NCBI GenBank assembly: GCA_015521615.1 | Contig: WANW01000076.1 | Location: forward strand, 1-44,697 | Length of the DNA stretch: 44,697 bases | Reading direction: 5' to 3' | From: Candidatus Hydrothermarchaeota archaeon | GTDB taxonomy: Archaea; Hydrothermarchaeota; Hydrothermarchaeia; Hydrothermarchaeales; BMS3B | Made by a program: the position numbers and the translations under genes | Part shown: piece by piece, positions 1-7,659 of the stretch | How the letters are laid out: each line of letters opens with the position of its first letter | Numbering within the stretch: the stretch's first letter is position 1 | The notes under the pieces: generated by a model | Database searches by the model: none | What the model was told of the DNA's origin: nothing | What the model saw: only the letters and a program-made list of their open reading frames with translations

Positions 1-199
1 CTAAATAAACCTTTCGATTTGTTTTTTGCGTAAATTTAATTCAAAAGTAAATGTGAGTGTACTTTTGGTGGGAGATAACGTTTCGAAGAAAACAGGAAAA
101 TGTAAGCGAAGTTTGTGCTTAGTTTATATGCGGGTTAGAGAGGACCCTATATATGTTATTTTTCCAACAAATTAAGCAACTATCTGGTAGACAATTGCT
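1..199. other. AT-rich non-coding leader region
   Basis: No convincing gene is visible in this stretch. It is strongly AT-rich and holds TATA-like strings (gtttatatg near 122, ctatatatg near 149) that could serve the small plus-strand gene starting at 200. The minus-strand track ORF 119-475 crosses it but has no family resemblance and overlaps nth, so I treat it as a shadow. Confidence 0.4.
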
Positions 200-403
200 A
201 TGAATATAAAAATAAGAAAATCGGTTGTTAATGCGGTTTTTGCCGCATATATTGGTTTGTTCATTGTTATCATGCTGCTCGGCGAGACCTATTATGAGCT
301 GGCAAGCCTGCTGATGAAGGCGTGGCTTGCGGTGTTTATTTTGCTGGTGGTTCCATTCTACCTCTACCTGCTGGTAACCTGGCGGATTGGTGGCAAAAGC
401 TAG
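200..403 (+). CDS. small two-helix membrane protein, unknown function
   Basis: This is a 67-aa ORF with two hydrophobic stretches (about residues 11-27 and 39-60) separated by a short polar loop, plus a basic N-terminus (NIKIRK) and C-terminus. The pattern is that of a small integral membrane protein. No SD is obvious; an AT-rich stretch lies upstream. Its TAG stop overlaps the TAG stop of the convergent nth gene inside one CTAG tetranucleotide. That tight packing modestly supports both ends. I recognise no family. It could be a spurious ORF, but its hydrophobic periodicity is better than chance. Confidence 0.5.
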   Translation: MNIKIRKSVVNAVFAAYIGLFIVIMLLGETYYELASLLMKAWLAVFILLVVPFYLYLLVTWRIGGKS

Positions 404-1056
404 GCTTTCACTCCCACCTTCGGGCAGGCTTCGGCGAGGGGGCAGGCATCGCAAAGCGGCCTCACGGGTTTGCACACCACCTGCCCGAAGGCGACGAAGG
501 CGCGGTTAAGCTTCGACTTGAGCTCCTCCGGAACAATGCGGTGGAGCTCGCGCTCCGTCTCCTCCGGCTTGGAGGTGCTAACAATGCCCAGGCGGTTGCT
601 TATCCTGTGCACGTGCGTGTCCACAGCAATAGCCGGCTCATTGAACATGTGCGAAAGCACAACGTTTGCGCTCTTCCTGCCTATCCCCGGAAGCTTCACC
701 AGCTCCCTGAAGGTGCGGGGCACCTCGCCGGCGTGCCTCTCAATCAGAGCCCTTGCAAGCTCGCGAAGCTTTCTCGCCTTAACGCGGTAGAAGCCTACAG
801 GGTAAATAAGCTCCGCGAGCTCCTCCTCGCTCAGCGCAAGAAGCTCCTCGGGTGAGGAGACGCGCTGAAAGAGGCGCTTCGTAACCGCTGCGGTTGTTTC
901 GTCTTTTGTTCTTGAGCTCAGGAGCACAGCCACAAGGGAATGGAAGGGCGTGGTGATGTGCTTCTTAAACTCATACACAGGTGCGTGTCGCTTTCTCGCC
1001 TCCCTCTCCATAGCCTCAAGAAGCTCCTCCCAGGTGAAGCGGTTAAGCACGCTCAT
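400..1056 (-). CDS. nth: endonuclease III (DNA glycosylase/AP lyase)
   Basis: This 218-aa protein is a base-excision-repair enzyme that removes oxidised pyrimidines and nicks the resulting abasic site. The helix-hairpin-helix reads LPGIGRKSA (residues 122-130) with the expected catalytic Lys128; Asp146 in AVDTHVHR is the second catalytic residue. The C-terminus has the [4Fe-4S] loop C195-x6-C202-x2-C205-x5-C211. The length is typical of the family. Its ATG overlaps the stop of the upstream Gate-domain gene by 4 nt (ATGA), so it is translationally coupled at the end of the operon 59-aa gene, idsA, Gate protein, nth. Family assignment is secure. Confidence 0.95.
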   Translation of the reverse strand: MSVLNRFTWEELLEAMEREARKRHAPVYEFKKHITTPFHSLVAVLLSSRTKDETTAAVTKRLFQRVSSPEELLALSEEELAELIYPVGFYRVKARKLRELARALIERHAGEVPRTFRELVKLPGIGRKSANVVLSHMFNEPAIAVDTHVHRISNRLGIVSTSKPEETERELHRIVPEELKSKLNRAFVAFGQVVCKPVRPLCDACPLAEACPKVGVKA

Positions 1057-1943
1057 AGCACCACCATCAGCATTACCAGCAACGCAAGAGCCTCGAAGGC
1101 TATCTTGAAGAAGATTATCCGCATTGCCATGCCGCGCGAAAAAAGCGAAGCCACCACCGGCAGGGTATGCTGGGCGTATATTCTCGGTAGAGAAAGCACC
1201 AGGCCGAAAACGAGGGTAACAAGTGCCTCCCTTTCGCTCATTATGCCCTGCTTCAAAAACTCCCCCGCCACCGCGAAGCCTGCGATAACATTCGCTAGCT
1301 GCGTGGCTATAACAATAGCCGCCTCTCCTGGCAGGGAAAAGAGGCCCATCACCGGCTGGGCTAAAACAGCAAGCTTTGTGAGCATTCCAGAGGCGAGGAG
1401 ATAGCGCACCGCAAGGTAGGCGCCCAGGAAGAGGGGTACAACACGGAGCAGCGTCTTTAAGCTCAGCGCCAGCGCCCTGCGCACGCTCCCCTTAGTCAGG
1501 TGTTCCCCGAGGTTTATCTCCCTTTCAGGTAATACCATCCTCGCATAGACAAGGGCGGCAAAGCTCTGGATAAACCCGCTGCCCAGCTTAACCAGCATGT
1601 ATTTCATCGCCAGTGGAGCGCCAAGTAGAGGTACCACCACAGGCAGGTAGAACTTGGGCACTCGGAGTACCTCATAGGGGAAAGTCGTGAGAAAGGTTGT
1701 TAGAAGCACCTCCCGCTCATCCAGCTCCCCACGGCGGTGAAACTCCGCCAGCGTGGAGTAGCCAGCGCTGGGGCTCAGCACCCTCGCCAGTGCGCTTGCT
1801 GCAACTTCACCGCTTAAATGAGAAGCGGTAAGAAAGGGCTTTATTGCCCTCGCGAGGTAGTTTGACAATCCAAGCTCAAGAAAAAGGTTCGCAAGCACTA
1901 TGCCTGCGCACAGGTATGCCAGGGTTTCAAGGATATAGCTCAC
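1053..1943 (-). CDS. Gate-domain (nucleoside recognition) membrane protein
   Basis: This 296-aa polytopic membrane protein has roughly eight hydrophobic segments and lacks a cleavable signal. The central pattern (SGEVAASALARVLSPSAGYS, then TTFPYEVLR) and a second similar half near LPGEAAIVIATQLANVIAGF resemble the duplicated Gate/nucleoside-recognition domain of archaeal transport-like proteins and bacterial spore maturation proteins. The substrate cannot be told from sequence. It sits 9 nt downstream of idsA and overlaps nth by 4 nt, so the three are co-transcribed. No functional link to isoprenoid synthesis or repair is evident. The family call is fairly confident, the role unknown. Confidence 0.7.
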   Translation of the reverse strand: MSYILETLAYLCAGIVLANLFLELGLSNYLARAIKPFLTASHLSGEVAASALARVLSPSAGYSTLAEFHRRGELDEREVLLTTFLTTFPYEVLRVPKFYLPVVVPLLGAPLAMKYMLVKLGSGFIQSFAALVYARMVLPEREINLGEHLTKGSVRRALALSLKTLLRVVPLFLGAYLAVRYLLASGMLTKLAVLAQPVMGLFSLPGEAAIVIATQLANVIAGFAVAGEFLKQGIMSEREALVTLVFGLVLSLPRIYAQHTLPVVASLFSRGMAMRIIFFKIAFEALALLVMLMVVL

Positions 1944-1952
1944 GCTGACCCC

Positions 1953-2951
1953 CTAAAACTCTCTTCTTATCGCATACTCTGCAATCACCCTAAGGGCGCG
2001 CCTCGCGGGGGTACTGCGAAGTTGCTTGAGTTGCTTCTTTGCCTTCTCGATAAAGTGTTTGGCTCTTTTGCTGGCGTATTCTATTGAGCCAGAAGCCTCA
2101 AATATCTCCAGCGCCCTCTTCACATCGTCCTCTGTCTTATTCTCCTTTTTAAGTATGCTCTCCAGCACCTTTCTTTTATCATCAGGTGCATTGCGGAGCG
2201 CATGCAGAATAACAAAGGTTGGTTTTCCGAGAGAGATGTCCATCCCCACCTTCTTTCCGAGCACCTTCTCGCCAGAGATTACATCAAGAAGGTCATCCGT
2301 CATCTGGAATCCTATTCCCAATAGGTATCCGAAACGCGAAAGTGCAGCCACCTCCTCTTTGCTACCCTCTGCGGCAAGTGCTCCACATTCTGCAGAAGCC
2401 TCGAAGAGGCTGGCGGTTTTCCTCTCAACGATCTCTAGGTAAACCTCCTCTGTTAGAGAAGCGTTGCCCGTGTGGAGCGTCTCAAGAACCTCCCCCTCGG
2501 CCAGACGCATACACGCCCTGCTCACCACCTCGCTTACCTTTCTCACAGGATGCACACCTATAAAACCAAAAGCGCGCGAGAATATGAGGTCTCCCGCAAG
2601 GATTGCAATGTCATTGCCCCATCTGGCGTTGACTGTCTCCGCACCCCGTCGCATTGTGGCCAGGTCTATTATGTCGTCGTGGATTATGGTAGCCGTATGA
2701 ATAAGCTCAATTCCCACGGCGATGGGCGCAACATAAGAAACCTCACCTTCGGGATTAGCCGCCTTATAAGAGAGCAGAACCAGAGCGGGACGGATTCTCT
2801 TTCCGCCGGTCAGAATAAGATGCCTCGAGGCGCTGTAAAGCTCTGTGGGCGTAGCCTGAGGGATACTATCAATAAGCAGATTCTCAATTCTCTCCATATC
2901 ACTTCTAAACCCTGGATAGGCATCCTCTACCAGCTGCCACAGTGCGTCCAT
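1953..2951 (-). CDS. idsA: polyprenyl (geranylgeranyl-type) diphosphate synthase
   Basis: This 332-aa trans-prenyltransferase condenses IPP with allylic diphosphates to supply C20 (or C25) chains for archaeal lipids. The first aspartate-rich motif is DDIID (92-96) and the second is DDLLD (219-223). GGKRIRP (49-55) is the conserved diphosphate-binding segment. The residues four and five positions before the first motif are small (T88, A87), as expected for a synthase making chains longer than farnesyl. An AGAGGT-like SD lies about 9 nt before the ATG. A 59-aa gene lies 55 nt upstream and the Gate-domain protein follows directly. Function is confident; exact product length is inferred. Confidence 0.93.
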   Translation of the reverse strand: MDALWQLVEDAYPGFRSDMERIENLLIDSIPQATPTELYSASRHLILTGGKRIRPALVLLSYKAANPEGEVSYVAPIAVGIELIHTATIIHDDIIDLATMRRGAETVNARWGNDIAILAGDLIFSRAFGFIGVHPVRKVSEVVSRACMRLAEGEVLETLHTGNASLTEEVYLEIVERKTASLFEASAECGALAAEGSKEEVAALSRFGYLLGIGFQMTDDLLDVISGEKVLGKKVGMDISLGKPTFVILHALRNAPDDKRKVLESILKKENKTEDDVKRALEIFEASGSIEYASKRAKHFIEKAKKQLKQLRSTPARRALRVIAEYAIRREF

Positions 2952-3006
2952 TACAAAAAACCTCTGGGTAATCCCCCTGGCTAACGTCTTAAAAAAGGTG
3001 TTGGAA

Positions 3007-3186
3007 TTAAACCTTTATAAGGTGATTCTTTCCCCCATCCGAGACTATCAGGAGCAGATCTCCGTCCTTATCCCTCTTGGTTTTTACTCTGTAGCCTGCA
3101 AATACGCCCACCACATCGCAGAGCCTGGGAGGGTATGCCTCAAGGTCAGGCCCGCGATATACTTTTGGGTCTCTTGGTCCTTCCAT
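3007..3186 (-). CDS. 59-aa conserved-looking small protein (not in ORF track)
   Basis: A minus-strand ORF of 59 codons plus stop was missed by the track because of its length. It begins MEGPRDPKVYRGPDLEAYPP and ends GGKNHLIKV. A good SD (AAGGTGATT) lies about 6 nt before the ATG, and a TTTATAAATG TATA-like box about 35-45 nt upstream. The composition is soluble, with many charged residues and an apparent beta-rich centre (DGDLLLIVSDGG). It precedes idsA by 55 nt on the same strand and is probably the first gene of that operon. I recognise no named family. The RBS, promoter and operon position make it much more likely real than the overlapping plus-strand track ORF 2998-3228. Confidence 0.75.
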   Translation of the reverse strand: MEGPRDPKVYRGPDLEAYPPRLCDVVGVFAGYRVKTKRDKDGDLLLIVSDGGKNHLIKV

Positions 3187-3316
3187 TTTGAATCACCTTT
3201 TATTACTAACCCATTCGCTCATTTATAAATGTTGCTATCGACAATCGCCGGTAATGTGAAAAATGTTTTTTTAGGTTAGAAAGCAATAATAGGCAGTCTT
3301 TTGCAGGAGGAATTTC
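3187..3316. promoter_or_regulatory. divergent promoter region between the idsA operon and mdh
   Basis: The 130-nt gap between divergent genes holds catttataaatg (about 3220-3231), a near-palindromic TATA-like sequence placed to serve the minus-strand 59-aa gene. On the plus side the mdh SD reads aggagg (3306-3311), a few nt before its ATG. The T-rich tttttttagg segment near 3265-3275 may be its core promoter. Confidence 0.5.
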
Positions 3317-4183
3317 ATGAAGGTCAGTATTATCGGTGGAGCTGGCAGGGTTGGGTCGACTGCAGCTTATACTCTTGTAAATTTAGGTCTGGTTGATGAG
3401 ATTTACCTTCTGGATATAGCAAAGGAGCGTGCTGCTGGCGAGGCTCTTGACATCACCCATTCGCTCTCTGGCATGAACAGCGATGTGGTTGTGGAGGGTG
3501 GGGACGACTACGCTGGCATAAGGGGTTCTGATGTGGTTATGATTACCGCCGGCGTGCCGAGAAAGCCCGGGATGAGCCGCCTGGATTTGAGGCACAGGAA
3601 TGTGGGGATAATTCGTGAGGTCGTGAGGAAGGTTGTGGCTGAATGCAGGGATGCTCTGCTGTTTGTGGTTTCCAACCCCGTGGATGTGCTCACCTACTAT
3701 GCGTGGCGGGAGTCGGGCCTGGATGAGGAGCGGGTGTTTGGGCTTGGCACACTGCTTGACACGCTGCGCTTAAAATCCATGCTGAAGAAGAGGCTTGGGG
3801 TAGGCTACGAGGAGGAGGCCTACATCTTCGGCGAGCACGGCGACAGCATGCTTCCGGTGTTCAGGCTGAGGGGTAACCACCCCAGGGAGGAGTTAATGCG
3901 CGTGTTTGACGAGGTCCGCGAGGGCGCCGCGAGGGTGATAGAGACAAAGGGTGCAACCTGGTTTGCGCCCGCGGTGGCTATTGCAAGGGTTATAGAAGCT
4001 GTGCAGCAGGGCGGCGTCCTGCCGGTGTCAACCTTTATTCGGGAGCACAGGCTATACCTGGGCCATCTCGCGAAGATATCCCGCAGCGGCGTGCGCAGGG
4101 CAGAGTTTGAGCTTACCGAAGAGGAGGCGCGCCTCTTCCAGCACTCCGCCGAGGTGGTTAGACGGGCGATTGAGGATGTTTAA
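3317..4183 (+). CDS. mdh: malate dehydrogenase (LDH-like type)
   Basis: This 288-aa NAD(P)-dependent 2-hydroxyacid dehydrogenase interconverts malate and oxaloacetate. The Rossmann motif GGAGRVGS lies at 7-14 and the coenzyme-ribose acidic residue is Asp33. The substrate loop reads GVPRKPGMSR: Arg82 occupies the position that is Gln in lactate dehydrogenases, favouring malate. Arg88, Asn120, Arg151 and the catalytic His174 (GEHGD) are all present. The length matches short archaeal MDHs of about 290 aa. A strong AGGAGG SD fixes the start. It is monocistronic; the next gene is convergent and 3 nt away. Substrate choice is inferred from the loop residue. Confidence 0.93.
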   Translation: MKVSIIGGAGRVGSTAAYTLVNLGLVDEIYLLDIAKERAAGEALDITHSLSGMNSDVVVEGGDDYAGIRGSDVVMITAGVPRKPGMSRLDLRHRNVGIIREVVRKVVAECRDALLFVVSNPVDVLTYYAWRESGLDEERVFGLGTLLDTLRLKSMLKKRLGVGYEEEAYIFGEHGDSMLPVFRLRGNHPREELMRVFDEVREGAARVIETKGATWFAPAVAIARVIEAVQQGGVLPVSTFIREHRLYLGHLAKISRSGVRRAEFELTEEEARLFQHSAEVVRRAIEDV

Positions 4184-4186
4184 GCA

Positions 4187-4693
4187 TTAAAAGCTCTCCA
4201 CGAGCGCACCAAGCTCCTCTTCGCTCAGCATGCCCGAGATCCACACCACTCTGTTCTTGTGGGCGTAGTAGTAGTGCCACTCTCCCATTCCCCTCGCTTT
4301 AAACACCTCAATGCCAGCCACGCTCTGGCTGCCCTCCGGCGTAAAAATGCCCGAGGTTCCGAGCTTCGCGCGCATCTGCTCTACCATTTCCCTTGCTGTG
4401 TTCTCATCGCGTGCTATGCCCACCCACACCTTCACCAGCCTGCCGTCCTGGGTTATGTACTCGGCGACGAGGGCGTCCTCCAGCTCAATCGCTGTGCTTC
4501 CCCGGTGGAGTGCCATGACCTCTCTCATCGCCTCCTCGCCGCCCTTGAGACTGGCGAGGGTGAAGTTCGGCGGGTGGAGCCTTATCGCCCCCTCTGGCTG
4601 GGTCTCGCTTCGGATCTCCTCCTTCTGGGCAGAGAAGGCAAAGACGAGCAGGGCTATACCTAGCAGCACAAGCGCAGCGTTTCTAGCTTTCAT
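4187..4693 (-). CDS. membrane-anchored protein of the ccmF operon, unknown
   Basis: I start this at the internal Met (MKARNAALVLL), giving 168 aa, because that ATG overlaps the ccmF stop as ATGA; the track start lies inside ccmF. An N-terminal hydrophobic helix (about residues 5-20) anchors a soluble extracytoplasmic domain of about 145 residues. It has no Cys pair or haem motif. The domain has a mixed alpha/beta pattern (KVWVGIARDENTA, then VVWISGMLSEEEL) of the kind seen in small secreted proteins accompanying exported redox machinery. The tight coupling to ccmF suggests a part in cytochrome c maturation or in handling its products. That is inference; no named family is recognised. Confidence 0.75.
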   Translation of the reverse strand: MKARNAALVLLGIALLVFAFSAQKEEIRSETQPEGAIRLHPPNFTLASLKGGEEAMREVMALHRGSTAIELEDALVAEYITQDGRLVKVWVGIARDENTAREMVEQMRAKLGTSGIFTPEGSQSVAGIEVFKARGMGEWHYYYAHKNRVVWISGMLSEEELGALVESF

Positions 4694-7071
4694 TTCTCTG
4701 AGCCTCTGGCTTCGTAGAAGATGCACAGAACTATACCCAGCACAAATAAAACAACGCCCAGCCAGATTTCATTTATCAGGGGCTTTATCCTGACTGTTAT
4801 TGAAAGGTCCCCCTGATATGTGGGCGAGTCCAGCACCACAAAGACGTCCCTCACAAGACTGCGGTCTATTAAGGGACGCCTGGCATCTCCATTCTTGTAC
4901 ACCTCAAACTTCACGTCGCCCTCCCCCAGCTTTGCGTTGCCCTTGTAAACCGCAACGCGAGCGAGCTGAACGCGCTTGAAGGCATTTTCAAGGGTGTCGC
5001 TAACCTGATTTGCAAGAAGCACCACATCAGTAACATTGTCCGGAGTTTTAACCCCGCCCAGCGGCATACCGCTGGCAACTACCACATCACCCACGGGAAT
5101 TCTCAGCCCCGGGTCGGCTGCCACCCAAAGTTCACCGCTCCCGTCGCTGAGCTTTATAAATGCGGCATGCTCTCCTCTGAGCACTCTGCTCACAGTGCCC
5201 CGCACAGTGTACTCGCTCCTCGCGTCTCCCCTGGCAATTGCAGCACGGAACTCCTGTATGCTCATTCCCCGCTCCGAGCTAACCCCCGAGGCGCTGCCGT
5301 AGTCTATGTACTCCCTGTAGTCCAGGAGCTTTATCCTGTAGTCGGTGAGCACCTCTCCCTGGTGCACACCCCAGGTGCCAAGCCTGCCGAAGCCCTCGTG
5401 GAATATCGCCTGAGCGAGAGCCTTCTCCTCACCTATGCGGTTCTTGTTCAGAGTCACAGAGAACTCGCTGGTAAACATGGAGGAGAATACCACACCTATC
5501 GCAATGAGGGCGACGCCAATGTGGATCGCTATGACTCCCGCCTCTCTCAGCTTTCTCCGCGTTGACGCAGAGGCAAAGAGGCGCCACCTCTCTATGGAAG
5601 CGTAGAAGATGTAGAAGGCGGGTGGAATTATGCTCAATGAGGAAATCTCGCCTATGGTGGAGTAGAGCAGCGGCTTTGAGGCAGAGATGAAGGATGTGTA
5701 GTCCACTATGTTGTAGTCCTCCGTGGGTTTTATGAACGCCGCCACTATGGTGAAGAGGGTGAAGATGAAGAAAGCTCTCAGAGCTTCGGCCTTTCTGCTC
5801 TCACGGTAGTGCAGCCCCAGACCTATGAGGAGCAGCATCAGCAGGAAGAAGGGATACAGCCAGAGGTTGAAGAACTGCTTTGTTATGGCGTACTTCTGGG
5901 TGGTTATCAGCTTCATCAGCGGCGGGAAGGTGATGCCGTAGAAGGAGATGAAGATGGTTATCAGGAAGACCAGGATGGCTGCGTAGAATATATTCGTCCT
6001 GTTTATAATCTCGTCCTCCTCCTCTCTCCTCGGTATGCGGGTGTACTTCCAGAGCCCCAGCGCTAAAGGCACGGCAAAGGATATGCCCACCAGGAGCATT
6101 ATATACTTCCCCACGCTGCCTGCGATGAAGGCGTGTACGCTCTCAAAGATTCCGCTGCGCGTCACTGCGGTGGCGTACACCACCAGTGAGAAGGAGAAGG
6201 CGACCAGTAGAGGGGCGAGGACGTTGTATTTCGTCTTGTCGCGACGGTGCTCCAGGGTAACGTGAACCGCTGCGGTGAGCATTAACCAGGGGAGAAGCAT
6301 AGCCGTCTCCACCGGATCCCACGCCCAGAAGCCACCCCAGCCCAGGGTTTTATACGCCCATATTCCGCCGAAGGCCATTGAGATTGTGGAGAAGAGCCAG
6401 GCGAAGCGGAGCCACTGCATACCCTTTGTCACCCACAGCCTCTGCGCAGCACCCTCCACGCCACCCGCTCTTGCGGTGATGAAGAGGTACACCACTGCGC
6501 CTGCGAAGGGTATCGTGGTGCCCGCGTAGCCCAGGAAGGTGGTGAAAGGGTGGGAGGCCATCCAGGGGTCTAGCAGCAGCGGATTTAGGCCGTTGCCGTC
6601 TTCTGGCAGAAAGCCAGGAGGTATGTCCGGAAAAGCCTCGTAGATGGTGGTGAATGGCGACTGGAGGAAGGTGAGAAAGGTGAAGTAGAGCCCAAGCACG
6701 ACGACCACAAGCTGGGTATGCCTCACGAAGGCGAGCTTCCGCTCCTCTCCCCGCTCAAGCCAGAGTGCACTAAGCGCTATCAGCATTGCCCAGAAGAGGA
6801 GCGTGCCCTCCTGCCCTGCCAACGCTCCTGAGAGCTTGTAGTAGAGGGGGTATGCGCTGCTGCTGAATTTCCAGACGTAGAAGAGGCGGAAGTCGCTTAC
6901 AGCGAAGTAGTAGAGGAGAAGTATAAAGTCAGCTGTGAGGGATGAAGCGAATAGTACCAGAGCGGCTCTTCTCAGTTTTTCCAGCCGCTCTTGATGGGGT
7001 AGCACCAGCAGCACAGCCACCACAGCGCCGGTGAGCAGGGCAAGCGATAGAAGCGCATCACCTATGCTCAT
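4690..7071 (-). CDS. ccmF: cytochrome c-type biogenesis protein CcmF (haem lyase), with inserted OB-fold
   Basis: This 793-aa polytopic protein of the CcmF/CcsA haem-handling family attaches haem to apocytochrome c outside the membrane. The WWD signature is clear as GWGGFWAWDPVE (244-255). Candidate haem-ligand histidines flank it (H174 in ASHPF, H270 in AAVHV). There are about 13-15 predicted membrane helices. The large extracytoplasmic loop before the last helix carries an unusual OB-fold-like segment (about 619-691, GTVSRVL through GDVVVASGMPL) resembling small periplasmic OB domains. It lacks the His or Cys plus Tyr motif of CcmE. The gene overlaps the upstream thioredoxin-like gene and the downstream anchored protein by 4 nt each. 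This implies c-type cytochromes elsewhere in the genome. Confidence 0.93.
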   Translation of the reverse strand: MSIGDALLSLALLTGAVVAVLLVLPHQERLEKLRRAALVLFASSLTADFILLLYYFAVSDFRLFYVWKFSSSAYPLYYKLSGALAGQEGTLLFWAMLIALSALWLERGEERKLAFVRHTQLVVVVLGLYFTFLTFLQSPFTTIYEAFPDIPPGFLPEDGNGLNPLLLDPWMASHPFTTFLGYAGTTIPFAGAVVYLFITARAGGVEGAAQRLWVTKGMQWLRFAWLFSTISMAFGGIWAYKTLGWGGFWAWDPVETAMLLPWLMLTAAVHVTLEHRRDKTKYNVLAPLLVAFSFSLVVYATAVTRSGIFESVHAFIAGSVGKYIMLLVGISFAVPLALGLWKYTRIPRREEEDEIINRTNIFYAAILVFLITIFISFYGITFPPLMKLITTQKYAITKQFFNLWLYPFFLLMLLLIGLGLHYRESRKAEALRAFFIFTLFTIVAAFIKPTEDYNIVDYTSFISASKPLLYSTIGEISSLSIIPPAFYIFYASIERWRLFASASTRRKLREAGVIAIHIGVALIAIGVVFSSMFTSEFSVTLNKNRIGEEKALAQAIFHEGFGRLGTWGVHQGEVLTDYRIKLLDYREYIDYGSASGVSSERGMSIQEFRAAIARGDARSEYTVRGTVSRVLRGEHAAFIKLSDGSGELWVAADPGLRIPVGDVVVASGMPLGGVKTPDNVTDVVLLANQVSDTLENAFKRVQLARVAVYKGNAKLGEGDVKFEVYKNGDARRPLIDRSLVRDVFVVLDSPTYQGDLSITVRIKPLINEIWLGVVLFVLGIVLCIFYEARGSEK

Positions 7072-7547
7072 TTCGTGGCTCCTCCAGCAGAGGCTTTAGC
7101 CTTGACGCTGAGCAGTACCTCCTTGAACTCATCCGCTGGCATGTACCCCGGGACGCGCGTGATTATCTCACCGTTGTAGGTCATGAAAATTACATGGGGC
7201 GGCGCAGCCACGTTAAAGCGTCGCGTATCCTCCTTGTTCACGTCCATGTCTATCGCCACCCTCACGAAGTCCTGGGCGAGAATCTGTCTTATGTCTTCCC
7301 GGGAGAACACCTCCTTGTGGTACTTTTCGCAGTAGACGCACCATATTGTCCAGAAGTAGACTATCATGGGCTTCTTTGCCCCCGCCGCTGCTTTTGCACC
7401 TGCGTCGTAGGTGTTGTACCACTCCAGCTCTGCAATGTATGTGTAGTTCTGGTCGCTTATCACAGGCGTTGCATTGGCGGCGTAGTATGCAAATACAAGT
7501 ACAGCCCCTATCGCAACAATGGTGAGTATCTTCCTGGTTTTTAGCAT
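7068..7547 (-). CDS. membrane-anchored thioredoxin-like protein (CcmG/SoxW-like)
   Basis: This 159-aa protein has an N-terminal membrane anchor (residues about 6-24) and an extracytoplasmic thioredoxin fold with redox motif C70-V-Y-C73 in the context FWTIWCVYC. The cis-Pro region reads AAPPHVIFM. It is the first gene of the operon and overlaps ccmF by ATGA. In cytochrome c maturation such a protein keeps the CxxCH cysteines of apocytochromes reduced before haem ligation. An SD (AAAGGAGAA) lies 8 nt upstream of the ATG. No CcdA-type electron donor is in the window, so its reductant must be encoded elsewhere. Fold and location are confident; the maturation role rests on operon context. Confidence 0.88.
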   Translation of the reverse strand: MLKTRKILTIVAIGAVLVFAYYAANATPVISDQNYTYIAELEWYNTYDAGAKAAAGAKKPMIVYFWTIWCVYCEKYHKEVFSREDIRQILAQDFVRVAIDMDVNKEDTRRFNVAAPPHVIFMTYNGEIITRVPGYMPADEFKEVLLSVKAKASAGGATK

Positions 7548-7659
7548 GACAGATTCTCCTTTCTTTTAAATAATCTTTGCAGGTATTTAACTACTTTTTT
7601 ATTGACAAACTGAAAAAACAGCCGCAAAAATTCTTTTCAGGATGAAATTGAGGTTGGTG
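7548..7659 (-). promoter_or_regulatory. promoter and SD of the ccmF operon
   Basis: On the minus strand the sequence reads GTTAAATACC (about 7585-7594), a TATA-like box, then an AAAGGAGAA SD close to the thioredoxin-like ATG. The 3' end of the upstream radical SAM gene lies at 7660, so this gap also serves as its downstream region. Confidence 0.5.

Noticed and set aside
322-855. 177-aa plus-strand ORF in the track
   Set aside because: It is the antisense shadow of nth, with no SD or family resemblance; nth motifs are unmistakable.
2998-3228. 76-aa plus-strand ORF
   Set aside because: It overlaps the 59-aa minus-strand gene, which has an SD and promoter; the plus ORF has neither.
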